A stretch of DNA of 58,944 nt. Origin: Methylobacillus sp. GTDB lineage: Bacteria > Pseudomonadota > Gammaproteobacteria > Burkholderiales > Methylophilaceae. Positions 15,855 through 24,527 of the stretch are shown here, one piece after another. The stretch is taken from positions 1-58,944 of the forward strand of contig JAITWS010000126.1 in the NCBI GenBank assembly GCA_031285185.1, written 5' to 3'. How positions within the stretch are numbered: position 1 is the stretch's first letter; each line of letters starts with the position of its first letter. Made by a program: the position numbers and the translations under genes. A model generated the notes under the pieces. It was not told where the DNA came from, did no database searches, and saw only the letters and a program-made list of their open reading frames with translations.

Positions 15855-17174
15855 ATGAGCCAGGTTATTGAAGTAAACGTGCCCGACATCGGCAATTTTG
15901 AATCCGTTGATGTCATTGAGGTGCATATCAAGGCGGGCGATGCCGTCAAACAGGACGACGCGCTTATCACGCTGGAATCCGATAAGGCCTCGATGGATAT
16001 TCCCTCGCCGGTCACGGGAGTCGTCAAGGAAGTAAAGATCAAGGTCGGCGACAAGGTTTCGCAAGGCGGGCTGATCGCGCTGGTGTCTGCCGAAGCCGCC
16101 AAATCCGCCGAGCCGGTCGCGGTCACGCCGCAGGTCAACAAGGTCGCCAATGTTGAAGTGCCGCCGCCTTCGCGCAATGTGCCCGAAGTACCCAAGCCGA
16201 TACAACCGCAAAGCACGCCCAACCCGGTCGCCGCGCGTGTTGAATTCGCGCCCGGAAAAAATCCGCACGCGAGTCCGTCCGTCCGCAAATTCGCGCGCGA
16301 ACTCGGCGCGGATCTCGCGCGTGTCGCGGGCAGCGGCGCGAAAGGCCGCATCACAAAAGAAGATGTGACCGCGTGGATCAAGAACGAGCTTTCGCGTCCG
16401 CGCGGCGAATCGGCGGCGGGCGGCGCGGGGCTTTCCGTGCTGGCGATGCCGGATATTGATTTCACGCAGTTCGGCGAAGTTGAGCGTCAGGCATTGCCGC
16501 GCATCAAGAAAATTTCCGGCGCGAATCTGCATCGCAACTGGGTCACCGCGCCGCATGTCACGCAGTTTGACGCGGCGGACATCACCGATCTCGAAGATTT
16601 CCGCAAATCCATGCAGGACGAAGCGGGCAAGCGCGGCGTCAAGCTCACCATGCTCGCCTTCCTCATGAAAGCCGCAGCCAACGCGCTGCGCGCCTATCCC
16701 GATTTCAACGCCTCGCTTTCCGCCGACGGCGGCGAGTTGATCCTCAAAAAATATTTCAACATCGGCTTCGCCTGCGACACGCCGGACGGACTCGTCGTGC
16801 CGGTGATCCGCGACGTGATCCAGAAAGACGTGCTGGACATCGCGCGCGAACTCGGCGAACTTTCCGCAAAAGCGCGCGAACGCAAACTCAAGATCGAGGA
16901 AATGCAAGGCGGCTGCTTCACCATTTCCAGCCTGGGCGGCATCGGCGGAACCGCATTTACGCCCATCATCAACTGCCCGGAAGTGGCGATACTCGGCGTT
17001 TCGCGCTCCGCCATCGAGCCGGTGTGGGACGCGAAAACCAAAACGTTCGAGCCGCGCCTCATGCTGCCGCTGTCGCTTTCCTACGACCATCGCGTGATAG
17101 ACGGCGCCGACGGCGCGCGCTTCACCAGCCACTTGCGCGTCATGCTTTCCGACGTGCGCCGCTTGTTGCTGTGA
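15855..17174 (+). CDS. aceF: Dihydrolipoyllysine acetyltransferase, PDH E2
   Basis: 439 residues. E2 is the core of the PDH complex and passes acetyl to CoA. Domains in order: one lipoyl domain (1-80) with ESDKASMDIP and lipoyl Lys44; a Pro/Ala/Val-rich linker; the E3/E1-binding domain (about 138-174, ASPSVRKFAREL then GAKGRITKEDV); and the catalytic CAT domain with SLSYDHRVIDGADG, His412 and Asp416. Many enterobacterial E2s have three lipoyl domains; a single one plus a lipoyl domain on E3 is seen here. It is 193 bases after aceE and 79 before lpd. AAAGGATCACC precedes the start. Confidence 0.96.
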   Translation: MSQVIEVNVPDIGNFESVDVIEVHIKAGDAVKQDDALITLESDKASMDIPSPVTGVVKEVKIKVGDKVSQGGLIALVSAEAAKSAEPVAVTPQVNKVANVEVPPPSRNVPEVPKPIQPQSTPNPVAARVEFAPGKNPHASPSVRKFARELGADLARVAGSGAKGRITKEDVTAWIKNELSRPRGESAAGGAGLSVLAMPDIDFTQFGEVERQALPRIKKISGANLHRNWVTAPHVTQFDAADITDLEDFRKSMQDEAGKRGVKLTMLAFLMKAAANALRAYPDFNASLSADGGELILKKYFNIGFACDTPDGLVVPVIRDVIQKDVLDIARELGELSAKARERKLKIEEMQGGCFTISSLGGIGGTAFTPIINCPEVAILGVSRSAIEPVWDAKTKTFEPRLMLPLSLSYDHRVIDGADGARFTSHLRVMLSDVRRLLL

Positions 17175-17253
17175 CGGATTTGAGATCCTCCCTGTTTGCG
17201 TGGCAAATGGGGAGAGTGCGGGGCAGCAACGCTAACAAACAGGAAACAGAACC

Positions 17254-19029
17254 ATGAGCCAAACCATTGAAATCAACGTGCCGGACATCGGCAATTTCGA
17301 CTCTGTGGACATCATCGAAGTCCACGTCAAACCCGGCGATGCCGTCGCGGTGGACGATTCCCTCATCACGCTGGAATCCGACAAGGCTTCGATGGATATT
17401 CCCTCCACCCACGCGGGTGTCGTCAAAACCGTGAAGGTCAAAGTCGGCGACAAGGTTTCGCAAGGCGTGACGATATTGACGCTGGAAACCGCGACGGCGG
17501 AAAAAACGGAAACGAAGAAAGCGGATGTCCCGGCTCCGGTAGCGACTCCCGTTGCCGCGCCGGTTGCAGCTCCGGCTCCAGTTCCTGCAAGCGGCGCGTC
17601 CGACATGCACGCCGAAGTGCTCGTGCTGGGCGCGGGGCCGGGCGGCTATACCGCCGCATTTCGCGCCGCCGATCTCGGCAAAAAAGTTGTGCTGGTCGAA
17701 CGTTATCCCACCTTGGGCGGCGTGTGTCTCAATGTCGGCTGCATTCCGTCCAAAGCCTTGCTGCACGCGGCCAAAGTGATTACCGAAGCGGAAGAAATGG
17801 CGGAGCACGGCATCAGTTTCGGCGCGCCGAAAATTGATCTCGAAAAACTCAAAAACTGGAAATCAAAAGATGTGGTCGGCAAACTGACCGGCGGTTTGAG
17901 CCAGCTCGCCAAACAGCGCAACGTGACCGTGGTCAACGGGCGCGGCGAATTTGTCAGCGCGAACCAGATCGCCGTGACCGGCGCGGATGGAAAAATCACC
18001 ACGGTTTCTTTCGACAACGCGATCATCGCCGCCGGTTCGCAAGCAACCAAAATGCCCGGCCTCGCGGACGAACACAAGAATGATCCGCGCATCATGGATT
18101 CCACCGGCGCGCTCGCGCTGGAAGGCTTGCCCAAGCGCATGTTGGTCATCGGCGGCGGCATCATCGGCCTCGAAATGGGCACGGTGTATGACGCATTCGG
18201 CAGCAAAGTGAGCGTGGTCGAATTGTCCGACGGCCTCATCCCCGGCTGCGACCGCGATCTCGTCAAACCGCTGCACAAACGCATGGAAAAACGGTTCGAG
18301 AAAATCATGCTCAAAACCAAAGTTTCCAAACTCGAACCGAAAAAAGACGGCATCCACGTCATCTTTGAAGGCGAGCAAGCCGCAGAACCGCAAGTGTATG
18401 ACAAAGTACTCGTCGCCATCGGTCGCCGCCCCAACGGCAAAAACATAGGCGCGGACAAAGCCGGCGTGTTCGTCAACGAATACGGCTTCATCCCCGTGGA
18501 CAAACAACAACGCACCAACATGCCGCACATCTACGCCATCGGCGACATCGTAGGCCAGCCCATGCTCGCGCACAAAGCCGTGCACGAAGGCAAAGTCGCG
18601 GCGGAAGTCATCGCCGGTCACAAGGTCGAATTTCAGGCGCTCGCAATCCCCTCCGTCGCCTACACCGACCCCGAAGTAGCCTGGGCGGGCGTGAGCGAAA
18701 CCGATGCCAAAGCCAAAGGCATGGAAATCGAAAAAGCCGCCTTCCCCTGGATCGCCAGCGGCCGCGCCCTCTCCATAGGCCGCACCGAAGGCATGACCAA
18801 ACTCATCCTCGAAAAAGACACGCGCCGCGTCATAGGCGCAGGCATCGTCGGCCCCAACGCAGGCGAACTCCTCGCCGAAACCGTGCTCGCCATCGAAATG
18901 GGCGCCGATGCCGAAGACCTCGGCCTCACCATCCACGCCCACCCCACCCTGTCCGAAACCATCTGCTTCGCCGCAGAAATGGCCGAAGGCACAATCACAG
19001 ATTTGCTACCGCCGAAAAAACGGGCTTGA
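17254..19029 (+). CDS. lpdA: Dihydrolipoamide dehydrogenase with N-terminal lipoyl domain, PDH E3
   Basis: 591 residues, about 115 longer than plain Lpd. An N-terminal lipoyl domain (1-80, Lys44 in ESDKASMDIP) is joined by an Ala/Pro linker to an E3 core. The core has the FAD loop GAGPGGYTAAF (126-136), the redox pair in GGVCLNVGCIPSK (Cys158/Cys163), the NAD loop VIGGGIIGLEMG and the C-terminal HAHPTLSET active-site base. It reoxidises dihydrolipoamide with NAD. The lipoyl part is closely similar to that of aceF at DNA level, suggesting duplication within the operon. ACAGGAAACAGAACC precedes the ATG. Confidence 0.97.
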   Translation: MSQTIEINVPDIGNFDSVDIIEVHVKPGDAVAVDDSLITLESDKASMDIPSTHAGVVKTVKVKVGDKVSQGVTILTLETATAEKTETKKADVPAPVATPVAAPVAAPAPVPASGASDMHAEVLVLGAGPGGYTAAFRAADLGKKVVLVERYPTLGGVCLNVGCIPSKALLHAAKVITEAEEMAEHGISFGAPKIDLEKLKNWKSKDVVGKLTGGLSQLAKQRNVTVVNGRGEFVSANQIAVTGADGKITTVSFDNAIIAAGSQATKMPGLADEHKNDPRIMDSTGALALEGLPKRMLVIGGGIIGLEMGTVYDAFGSKVSVVELSDGLIPGCDRDLVKPLHKRMEKRFEKIMLKTKVSKLEPKKDGIHVIFEGEQAAEPQVYDKVLVAIGRRPNGKNIGADKAGVFVNEYGFIPVDKQQRTNMPHIYAIGDIVGQPMLAHKAVHEGKVAAEVIAGHKVEFQALAIPSVAYTDPEVAWAGVSETDAKAKGMEIEKAAFPWIASGRALSIGRTEGMTKLILEKDTRRVIGAGIVGPNAGELLAETVLAIEMGADAEDLGLTIHAHPTLSETICFAAEMAEGTITDLLPPKKRA

Positions 19030-19056
19030 TTCCTCTCCGGTGAGAGTTTTGTTCTT

Positions 19057-19080
19057 CCCTCTCCCGCAAGCGGGAAAGGG
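19057..19080. repeat. Dispersed hairpin after the PDH operon
   Basis: CCCTCTCCCGCAAGCGGGAA continues to AAGGG, a copy of the CTCTCCC-loop-GGGAGAG family. It lies 27 bases after lpd and before birA. It could act as a weak terminator or 3'-end stabiliser, but there is no T-run. Confidence 0.6.
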
Positions 19081-19118
19081 TGGGTTCGCCCGCCTTTCGC
19101 TTGAGGGAAGTTATAATC

Positions 19119-20102
19119 ATGCCGATGAATTCCCTGACTTTTCCCATTTTGCGCCTGCTTTCCGATGGTCATTTTCGGTCGGGCGAGGCGCTGGCCGCGC
19201 AGTTCGGCGTGACGCGCGCGACGGTGTGGAATGCTTTGCGCGATGCCGAATCGCACGGCGTGCGGCTGTTTTCCGTGCGCGGCAAGGGCTATCGTTTGCC
19301 GGAGCCGGTGAATTTTCTCGACCGCGAGCGACTGCGCGCATTGCTTGCCGATCACGCGAATCTCTACACGCTGGAAATCCACGACCGCATGGAATCCACC
19401 AACAGCCACCTCATGCGCGCCGCCGCCGAGGGCGCGCCCCACGCGACCTGCGTCATCACGGAATTGCAGACTGCCGGACGCGGTCGGCGCGGTCGCGCTT
19501 GGCAGACGGGGCTGGGCGACAGTTTGACGTTTTCGGTGCTGTGGCGTTTTGATTGCGGCGCGGGCGCGTTGTCGGGTTTGAGCCTTGCGGTCGGCGTCGC
19601 GCTCATCCGCGCGCTGCGTGAATTGGGCGCGACGAAAGCGCAACTCAAATGGCCGAACGACATCGTGAGCGGCCGCAAAAAACTCGCGGGAATTTTGATC
19701 GAATTGCAAGGCGACATGGATGGCGCGAGCGCCGCCGTGATCGGCATCGGCCTCAACCTGCGCCTGTCGGAAGCAACGCGCCGCGCCATCGCGCAACCTG
19801 CGACGAGCTTGCAGGAATTGCTGGATGTGCCAGTGCAGCGCGATGTCGCGCTCGCGACGTTGCTGCGGCATCTGGCCGATGTGCTGGCGCTGTTTGAGCG
19901 CGGCGGATTTGAGCCGCTGCGCGACGAATGGATCGCGCATCACGCTTATCACAATGCCGCCGTGCGTCTGCTGCTGCCGGATGGTCGCGAGATTGACGGT
20001 GTCGCGCAAGACGTGGCCGCCGACGGCGCGTTGCTGGTGCGCGCGGCGCAAGGCGTGCAGCGTTTCACCGCGGGCGAGATCAGCCTGAGGGCTGCCGCAT
20101 GA
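19119..20102 (+). CDS. birA: Bifunctional biotin operon repressor / biotin-protein ligase BirA
   Basis: About 327 residues. It attaches biotin to carboxyl carrier proteins via biotinyl-AMP. The N-terminal winged helix-turn-helix (1-65, SGEALAAQFGVTRATVWNAL) indicates a repressor-type enzyme. GRGRRGRAW (120-128) is the biotinyl-AMP-binding loop, LKWPNDIVSGRKKLAGILIE the central catalytic region, and VIGIGLNL follows. The C-terminal domain is present. The frame opens at 19080; the ATG at 19119, after GAGGGAAG, is chosen. Its stop overlaps the coaX start (ATGA at 20099-20102), so the genes are coupled. Confidence 0.95.
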   Translation: MPMNSLTFPILRLLSDGHFRSGEALAAQFGVTRATVWNALRDAESHGVRLFSVRGKGYRLPEPVNFLDRERLRALLADHANLYTLEIHDRMESTNSHLMRAAAEGAPHATCVITELQTAGRGRRGRAWQTGLGDSLTFSVLWRFDCGAGALSGLSLAVGVALIRALRELGATKAQLKWPNDIVSGRKKLAGILIELQGDMDGASAAVIGIGLNLRLSEATRRAIAQPATSLQELLDVPVQRDVALATLLRHLADVLALFERGGFEPLRDEWIAHHAYHNAAVRLLLPDGREIDGVAQDVAADGALLVRAAQGVQRFTAGEISLRAAA

Positions 20103-20863
20103 TACTTGCGCTGGATGCCGGAAACACGCGCGTCAAATGGGGCGTGTTCGACGACGCGGGACAATTGACGCAAACCGGCGCGGCGGAAAATCGTGATCCG
20201 ACTGCGCTGGAGGAACAACTGAAAAACGCGCATGGCGCAAGTCGCGCAGTGGTGTCCTGCGTCGCGGGCGAAGTCGTGGCAACGCAACTTTCACGCGTGC
20301 TGAACGCGCTGAATCTGCCTGCGCGATGGATCAAACCGCAAGCGGCGGCGTGCGGTGTACGCAATGGTTATCACGCGCCGGAAACGTTGGGCAGCGACCG
20401 CTGGGCGGCGCTGATCGCCGCGTGGAATCTTCATCACGCGCCCTGCGTCGTGGTGAACGCAGGCACGGCCATGACGGTGGATGCCTTGTCCGCGCAAGGC
20501 GAATTTCTCGGTGGATTGATCGTCCCCGGCATGGGCATGATGCGCGATGCGCTTGCGCGCGGCACTTCGGTCATCGCGCTGCCGACCGGCGAATGGCGCG
20601 ACTTTCCGCAATCCACCGCCGACGCGGCGCAAAGCGGCCTGCTCGCCGCCGCCATGGGCGCGGTGCGGCACATGGAACAAATGCTCGCGCAACACGAAGG
20701 TCGCGCGCCGCGCCTCATCCTGAGCGGCGGCGACGCGGACATGCTCGCGGATGTGCTAAATTGTTCCTCTCTTCCTCCACCGGAAAAAAGTGGGGAAGAG
20801 CCGCTCATCATCCCGCATCTGGTTTTGCGCGGCCTGCTATTTTTGGAGAAAACGACGCCATGA
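20099..20863 (+). CDS. coaX: Type III pantothenate kinase
   Basis: 254 residues. CoaX phosphorylates pantothenate as the first step of coenzyme A synthesis and belongs to the ASKHA fold. Visible motifs are LALDAGNTRVKWG (residues 3-15) with the phosphate-binding Asp, GSDRWAALI (about 99), and VVNAGTAMTVDAL (about 116). GLIVPGMGMM is the later conserved loop. It overlaps birA by 4 bases and the SPOR gene by 4 bases (ATGA at 20860-20863). The birA-coaX-SPOR order is common in betaproteobacteria. Confidence 0.95.
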   Translation: MILALDAGNTRVKWGVFDDAGQLTQTGAAENRDPTALEEQLKNAHGASRAVVSCVAGEVVATQLSRVLNALNLPARWIKPQAAACGVRNGYHAPETLGSDRWAALIAAWNLHHAPCVVVNAGTAMTVDALSAQGEFLGGLIVPGMGMMRDALARGTSVIALPTGEWRDFPQSTADAAQSGLLAAAMGAVRHMEQMLAQHEGRAPRLILSGGDADMLADVLNCSSLPPPEKSGEEPLIIPHLVLRGLLFLEKTTP

Positions 20864-21546
20864 AATGGAAAGAATTATTTTGGCTGCTTCTGGTCGCCAA
20901 TGTGTTGCTGTTCGGCTGGATCAAATTGAGCGAGCCGGTGAGCGAAAACATACCGCCCGGCCACGAGCAAATCGCGCCGGAAAGAATGAAATTGCTCGCG
21001 CCGGAAGAAGTGGAATCGCTGCCCAAAACCGAATCGTCCGCGCCTGCACCGTTGAAGGAACAACAAGCGGAAATCGCCACCGGCCCGACGTGTTACCAAT
21101 GGGGCAATTTCACCGAAAAATACATTGAAAGAGCGCGCGAAGCCGTGAAAGAGTTGAAGGTGAGCTACCGCACGGAAATCGTCACCGACCGCGAAGCCAC
21201 GCGCTACTGGGTCTATATCCCGCCGCTCGCCAGCCTCGAAGCCGCGCAAAAACGCAACGAAGAACTGCACGGCCTGGGCGTCAACGACACCTTCATCCTC
21301 AAGGACGACGCGCAATGGCGCAACGCCATCTCCATCGGCGTATTCAAGGACGAAAGCCTCGCCGAAAAACTCGTAAACGAAATGCGCGCCCGCGGCATCA
21401 ACGACGCAACCAAAACCGCGCGCCACCAGGAAGGCCGCCTGTCCATGCTCTCCATCACCAACGTCCCCCCCAACAAAACCGAAGCCCTGTACCGCCTGAA
21501 ACCGGAATTCCCCGAAAGCGAATTGAAGCAGGTGACGTGCCGGTGA
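20860..21546 (+). CDS. SPOR-domain membrane-anchored protein
   Basis: 228 residues. One N-terminal membrane helix (LFWLLLVANVLLFGWI, about 5-20) anchors it, followed by a Pro/Glu-rich linker and a region like a SPOR peptidoglycan-binding domain (from about residue 75, CYQWGNF... through GVNDTFILKDDAQWRNAISIGVF). SPOR domains bind denuded septal glycan. The function is likely in cell-envelope biology, inferred from this fold. The frame is open from 20326 but that part is a shadow of coaX. The ATG at 20860 overlaps the coaX stop. Directly after it a small membrane gene starts with the same type of overlap. Confidence 0.8.
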   Translation: MKWKELFWLLLVANVLLFGWIKLSEPVSENIPPGHEQIAPERMKLLAPEEVESLPKTESSAPAPLKEQQAEIATGPTCYQWGNFTEKYIERAREAVKELKVSYRTEIVTDREATRYWVYIPPLASLEAAQKRNEELHGLGVNDTFILKDDAQWRNAISIGVFKDESLAEKLVNEMRARGINDATKTARHQEGRLSMLSITNVPPNKTEALYRLKPEFPESELKQVTCR

Positions 21547-21845
21547 TGGAAACGCGCGCGCTCCTGTGGCATGTGGCGAGAATCACGGGGGTTGTGCTTT
21601 TTCTGCATTTGCTGTTCCTCGGCGCTGTCGCGATTGGGGCTGTCCCCACAGTGATACCAGCGGCAATCATATTTATGATGGCAAGCATGGTGATCTGCAA
21701 TTACCGAACGCACTGGCTGGAATCCAGATCGGACGCAACGCGTCTGCTCATCGGCCTCATCGCATGGCCAGCCACACTGATGCGACTCGCGCGCAATCAA
21801 GCGCCCGCCCCATCGTCGCCGCGTGCCTGCTCACGCTGGCATTGA
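21546..21845 (+). CDS. Small membrane protein, unknown function
   Basis: 99 residues starting ATG at 21546, its A being the last base of the previous stop. Two hydrophobic helices are visible (LFLHLLFLGAVAIGAVPTVIPAA and a second at VIPAAIIFMMASMVIC merging with it), with a further hydrophobic part LLIGLIAWPATLM. The C-terminus is basic and Pro/Ser-rich. No family is recognised. The tight coupling to the SPOR gene suggests it is translated, but not what it does. The last 82 bases overlap the next ORF in another frame. Confidence 0.55.
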   Translation: METRALLWHVARITGVVLFLHLLFLGAVAIGAVPTVIPAAIIFMMASMVICNYRTHWLESRSDATRLLIGLIAWPATLMRLARNQAPAPSSPRACSRWH

Positions 21846-21955
21846 CCCCGGCCAACCGGCTCTATCTGCTGCTCCCCGTATGGCTGTTCTGCACACTGAC
21901 GATACTCGGCCTCGAAAGCGTTTTTACCACCAATGGCCGCGAGCGGCGGTGGTGA
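21764..21955 (+). CDS. Small overlapping membrane protein, unknown function
   Basis: 63 residues in the +1-shifted frame relative to the previous gene, overlapping it by 82 bases. It begins with a polar stretch (ASHTDATRAQSSARP), followed by a two-part hydrophobic run (IVAACLLTLAL and LYLLLPVWLFCTLTILGL). Overlap of this length between two unrelated small membrane ORFs is unusual. A frameshift that split one gene is an alternative: the first part's hydrophobic N-terminus and this one's C-terminus could be one protein. It cannot be settled here. Confidence 0.4.
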   Translation: MASHTDATRAQSSARPIVAACLLTLALTPANRLYLLLPVWLFCTLTILGLESVFTTNGRERRW

Positions 21956-22100
21956 TATCGCAGGATGTTCTTCTTTTTTCAAGGAACATATTTGCCACGC
22001 TGAAAAAACGTTCGCTAATATAATCGCAATCGGCGCGTTAGCCGATTTATCAGTTCAGCATGAAGTCACCTCGGACAGCAAAAGCAAGGGGGAGCGCGAC

Positions 22101-23291
22101 ATGAAAACATCACTGGCATTACCCTTCACGCGGCATTCAAAATTGCCGAATCACGTTTCTTTCCTGTTTGCTTTTTTCATCACGCTGATGGTGGCTTGGG
22201 TGGGCGATGCCTGGGGTGATGATGACGAAGCCAAAAGCGATCTCGTTATTGTCGAGATTGGTAATTTGGGTGGGTATTCCAGTCGGGTCAATGCCGTTTC
22301 TGCGGATGGTCGCACGCTGGTGGGGCGAAGTGAAATCGAGCAAAGCACTGCTCTGTCTCACCATGCTTTCCTGTGGACAGCCGATGGCAGAATGCAAGAC
22401 CTTGGCACTTTGGAGGCTACGAGCAAGTATGGCAGGAAATATCACATGATTAGTGCGGCCACAGGTGTTTCTGCCGATGGCAGCGTGGTTGTGGGATTTA
22501 GTAATCATGTCACCTATGCCCCCGAGTACATCGGTTTGCGTGCTTTCCGCTGGACACCTGATGGCGGGATGATAGACCTTGGTGCTTTGGGCGGAGCAGA
22601 TAGCAAAGCCACTGCCGTCTCGGCGAATGGCAAAGTGGTGGTGGGGTGGGCTTATACCCAGCCTCTTGATGTTCACGCTTTCCGCTGGGTGGATGGCGTT
22701 ATGGCTGATCTTGGTACCTTGGGCGGGAAGGCTAGCTATGCCAATGCAGTCTCCTCGGATGGTAGCGTAGTCGTTGGTTTCAGTGGTACCGGCCGCACCT
22801 CTCATGCTTTCCGCTGGACGGCCAAGGACGGCATGCAGGATTTGGGAACTTTGGGCGGAGCGAAGAGCGCCGCCAGTGCCGTTTCTGCCGATGGTCGTGT
22901 GGTTGTAGGGTCAAGCGAAACTGCGGAAGGAGTTGAGCACGCCTTTCGTTGGACAGCCAAGAGTGGTATGCAAGACCTCGGTACTTTGGGTAACGCGGGC
23001 GATCTCAGTAGAGCAAAGCTTGTTTCCGCTGATGGTCGAGTCGTAGTGGGAGGGAGTGTTATTGACGGTCGTTTCCATGCCTTTCGCTGGACAGCAGATT
23101 CCCGTATGCAACTTGTTACAGACTGGCTCGCCGCTTCTGGTGTGGTTCTTCCCGACGGCGCAATATTGTATGACGCAAAGGGCATCTCTGCCGATGGTAG
23201 TACCTTGGTCATTGAAATTTATCCCGGTGTTGGGCTGGCTCACGCTCTCGCCGTCGTCAAATCAGCCAAGGATAAAAAATCAGCGCCGTAG
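22101..23291 (+). CDS. Exported HAF-repeat protein
   Basis: 396 residues. After a basic N-terminus and a hydrophobic signal segment (VSFLFAFFITLMVAWVGDAWG, about 16-37) the protein is built of six HAF repeats: HAF(R/L)WT..G.MQDLGTLGG, each spaced by VSADGRVVVG-type strands. This extracellular repeat family is thought to form beta-propeller-like structures; its ligands are unknown. No autotransporter barrel, LPXTG or PEP anchor is seen. GGGGGAG precedes the ATG at 22101 with 6-base spacing; the frame is open to 21933 but uncoupled. It is AT-richer than the surrounding genes, which suggests acquisition. It ends 30 bases before the convergent selU gene. Confidence 0.8.
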   Translation: MKTSLALPFTRHSKLPNHVSFLFAFFITLMVAWVGDAWGDDDEAKSDLVIVEIGNLGGYSSRVNAVSADGRTLVGRSEIEQSTALSHHAFLWTADGRMQDLGTLEATSKYGRKYHMISAATGVSADGSVVVGFSNHVTYAPEYIGLRAFRWTPDGGMIDLGALGGADSKATAVSANGKVVVGWAYTQPLDVHAFRWVDGVMADLGTLGGKASYANAVSSDGSVVVGFSGTGRTSHAFRWTAKDGMQDLGTLGGAKSAASAVSADGRVVVGSSETAEGVEHAFRWTAKSGMQDLGTLGNAGDLSRAKLVSADGRVVVGGSVIDGRFHAFRWTADSRMQLVTDWLAASGVVLPDGAILYDAKGISADGSTLVIEIYPGVGLAHALAVVKSAKDKKSAP

Positions 23292-23298
23292 TACAAAA

Positions 23299-23329
23299 TG
23301 TCCTGAGCCACTTCGGCAAACTCAGGACA
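23299..23329. terminator. Hairpin between the convergent HAF and selU genes
   Basis: TGTCCTGAG (23299-23307) pairs perfectly with CTCAGGACA (23321-23329), with a 13-base loop. It sits just after the HAF stop and overlaps the selU stop, where a bidirectional terminator is expected. A U-run is absent. The sequence belongs to the CTGAGC...TCGAAGG-type dispersed repeat seen at 42050-42070. Confidence 0.5.
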
Positions 23330-24410
23330 AGCTCTGCAACATTCCCAACAATCTTCCCGCTTCCTCCTCCATCACCGCCGCGTTCGGGTTGAACTCGAAC
23401 ACCGACGCCTTCGGCAAATTCGGGTACAAGCCGTGGCTGCTGCGGCGGTAGGCGGGGTCGTAGTGGCGTTCGATCAACTCACGGAACAACTCGGCTTTGG
23501 CTCCGGCATCCACCAGCGCGCGCCAGTCGGCGATTGTTTGGTTGCCGTGCAGTGGCGCGAGGCACGCGAGTTTTTCCTTGAACTGTTCCGGCGTGGCCAG
23601 CAACGCGGCGTAGTCCTCGCATAAAAATGCGATGCGATCTTCCATGCGTGCTTCGACGCGGATACATGGCGCGGCGGACATTTGCCGCATGAGCGCCGCC
23701 GGAAGCTGCGCCTGCCCGATTTTTTTGCTTTCGGCTTCAATAAAAACAGGGCGCGTCGGATCGAGTTTGCCAAGTGTTTCGAGCAACCGGCTGTCGAAAC
23801 TTTTCTGGCTCGGTTGCGTCTCACCCGGCAACGCGCCGAGCAGCGAACCGCGATGACGGGCGAGATTTTCAAGATCAAGAATTTGCGCTCCGCAACGCGC
23901 CAAGGCTTGCAGCAGACGCGTTTTTCCGCTGCCGGTCAATCCGGCGAGCACACGATAATGAAATTGCGCGGGCAGGGTTTCGAGTTGCGCGAGCACATGA
24001 TGGCGATACGTTTTGTAACCGCCCTCAAGCTGCCGCGCCTTCCAGCCGATGAGGTTGAACCACGTCGTCATCGCCCCGGAACGCTTGCCGCCGCGCCAGC
24101 AATAAATCAACGGTTTCCAGTTGCGCGGCCTGTCGGAAAAAGTTGTTTGCAAATGCCGCGCGATGTTTTGCGCGACGAGCGCCGCGCCGTGGCGCGTGGC
24201 TTCAAAAGGCGATTGCTGATACATCGTGCCGACGATGACGCGCTCCACGTTAGAGAGCACGGGCGCATTGATCGCGTCGGGAATATGGTCGTCGACAAAT
24301 TCCAGCGGCGTGCGAACGTCAATGATTTCATCAAAGCGATCACGGTCGGCGAGAGTGGCGGTTTGGTGTTGCACGGATATTGACGGGTTGATGATGTGAT
24401 TCGTCATCAT
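23322..24410 (-). CDS. selU: tRNA 2-selenouridine synthase (MnmH/SelU)
   Basis: 362 residues. The enzyme replaces sulfur with selenium in wobble 2-thiouridine of some tRNAs via a geranylated intermediate, using selenophosphate. The N-terminal rhodanese domain has DVRTPLEF (31-38) and the active loop YCWRGGKRSG with Cys104. A P-loop GLTGSGKT (157-164) begins the C-terminal half, with DLENLARHRGSLLG after it. ATG codons lie at 24410 and 24407, and GGGGAA precedes them. It is divergent from glgP with a gap holding a MITE-like element. The selD gene needed to supply selenophosphate is not in the window. Confidence 0.92.
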   Translation of the reverse strand: MMTNHIINPSISVQHQTATLADRDRFDEIIDVRTPLEFVDDHIPDAINAPVLSNVERVIVGTMYQQSPFEATRHGAALVAQNIARHLQTTFSDRPRNWKPLIYCWRGGKRSGAMTTWFNLIGWKARQLEGGYKTYRHHVLAQLETLPAQFHYRVLAGLTGSGKTRLLQALARCGAQILDLENLARHRGSLLGALPGETQPSQKSFDSRLLETLGKLDPTRPVFIEAESKKIGQAQLPAALMRQMSAAPCIRVEARMEDRIAFLCEDYAALLATPEQFKEKLACLAPLHGNQTIADWRALVDAGAKAELFRELIERHYDPAYRRSSHGLYPNLPKASVFEFNPNAAVMEEEAGRLLGMLQSLS

Positions 24411-24527
24411 ACTGTAATTCCCCTTTTCACCCGGTGACAGGGGGTGCGAAATATCTTTATCATTCTGCATTGATGCGCCATCGTTGATTTGACATATATT
24501 CTCGGCATGATTTTGCAGTATCATGCA

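Noticed and set aside
19112..19117. TATAAT as the birA -10 element
   Set aside because: It lies two bases before the ATG, so a transcript would be leaderless; the operon probably starts further upstream.
24489..24524. Sigma-70 promoter TTGACA...TATCAT for glgP
   Set aside because: The spacer is about 24 bases, too long.
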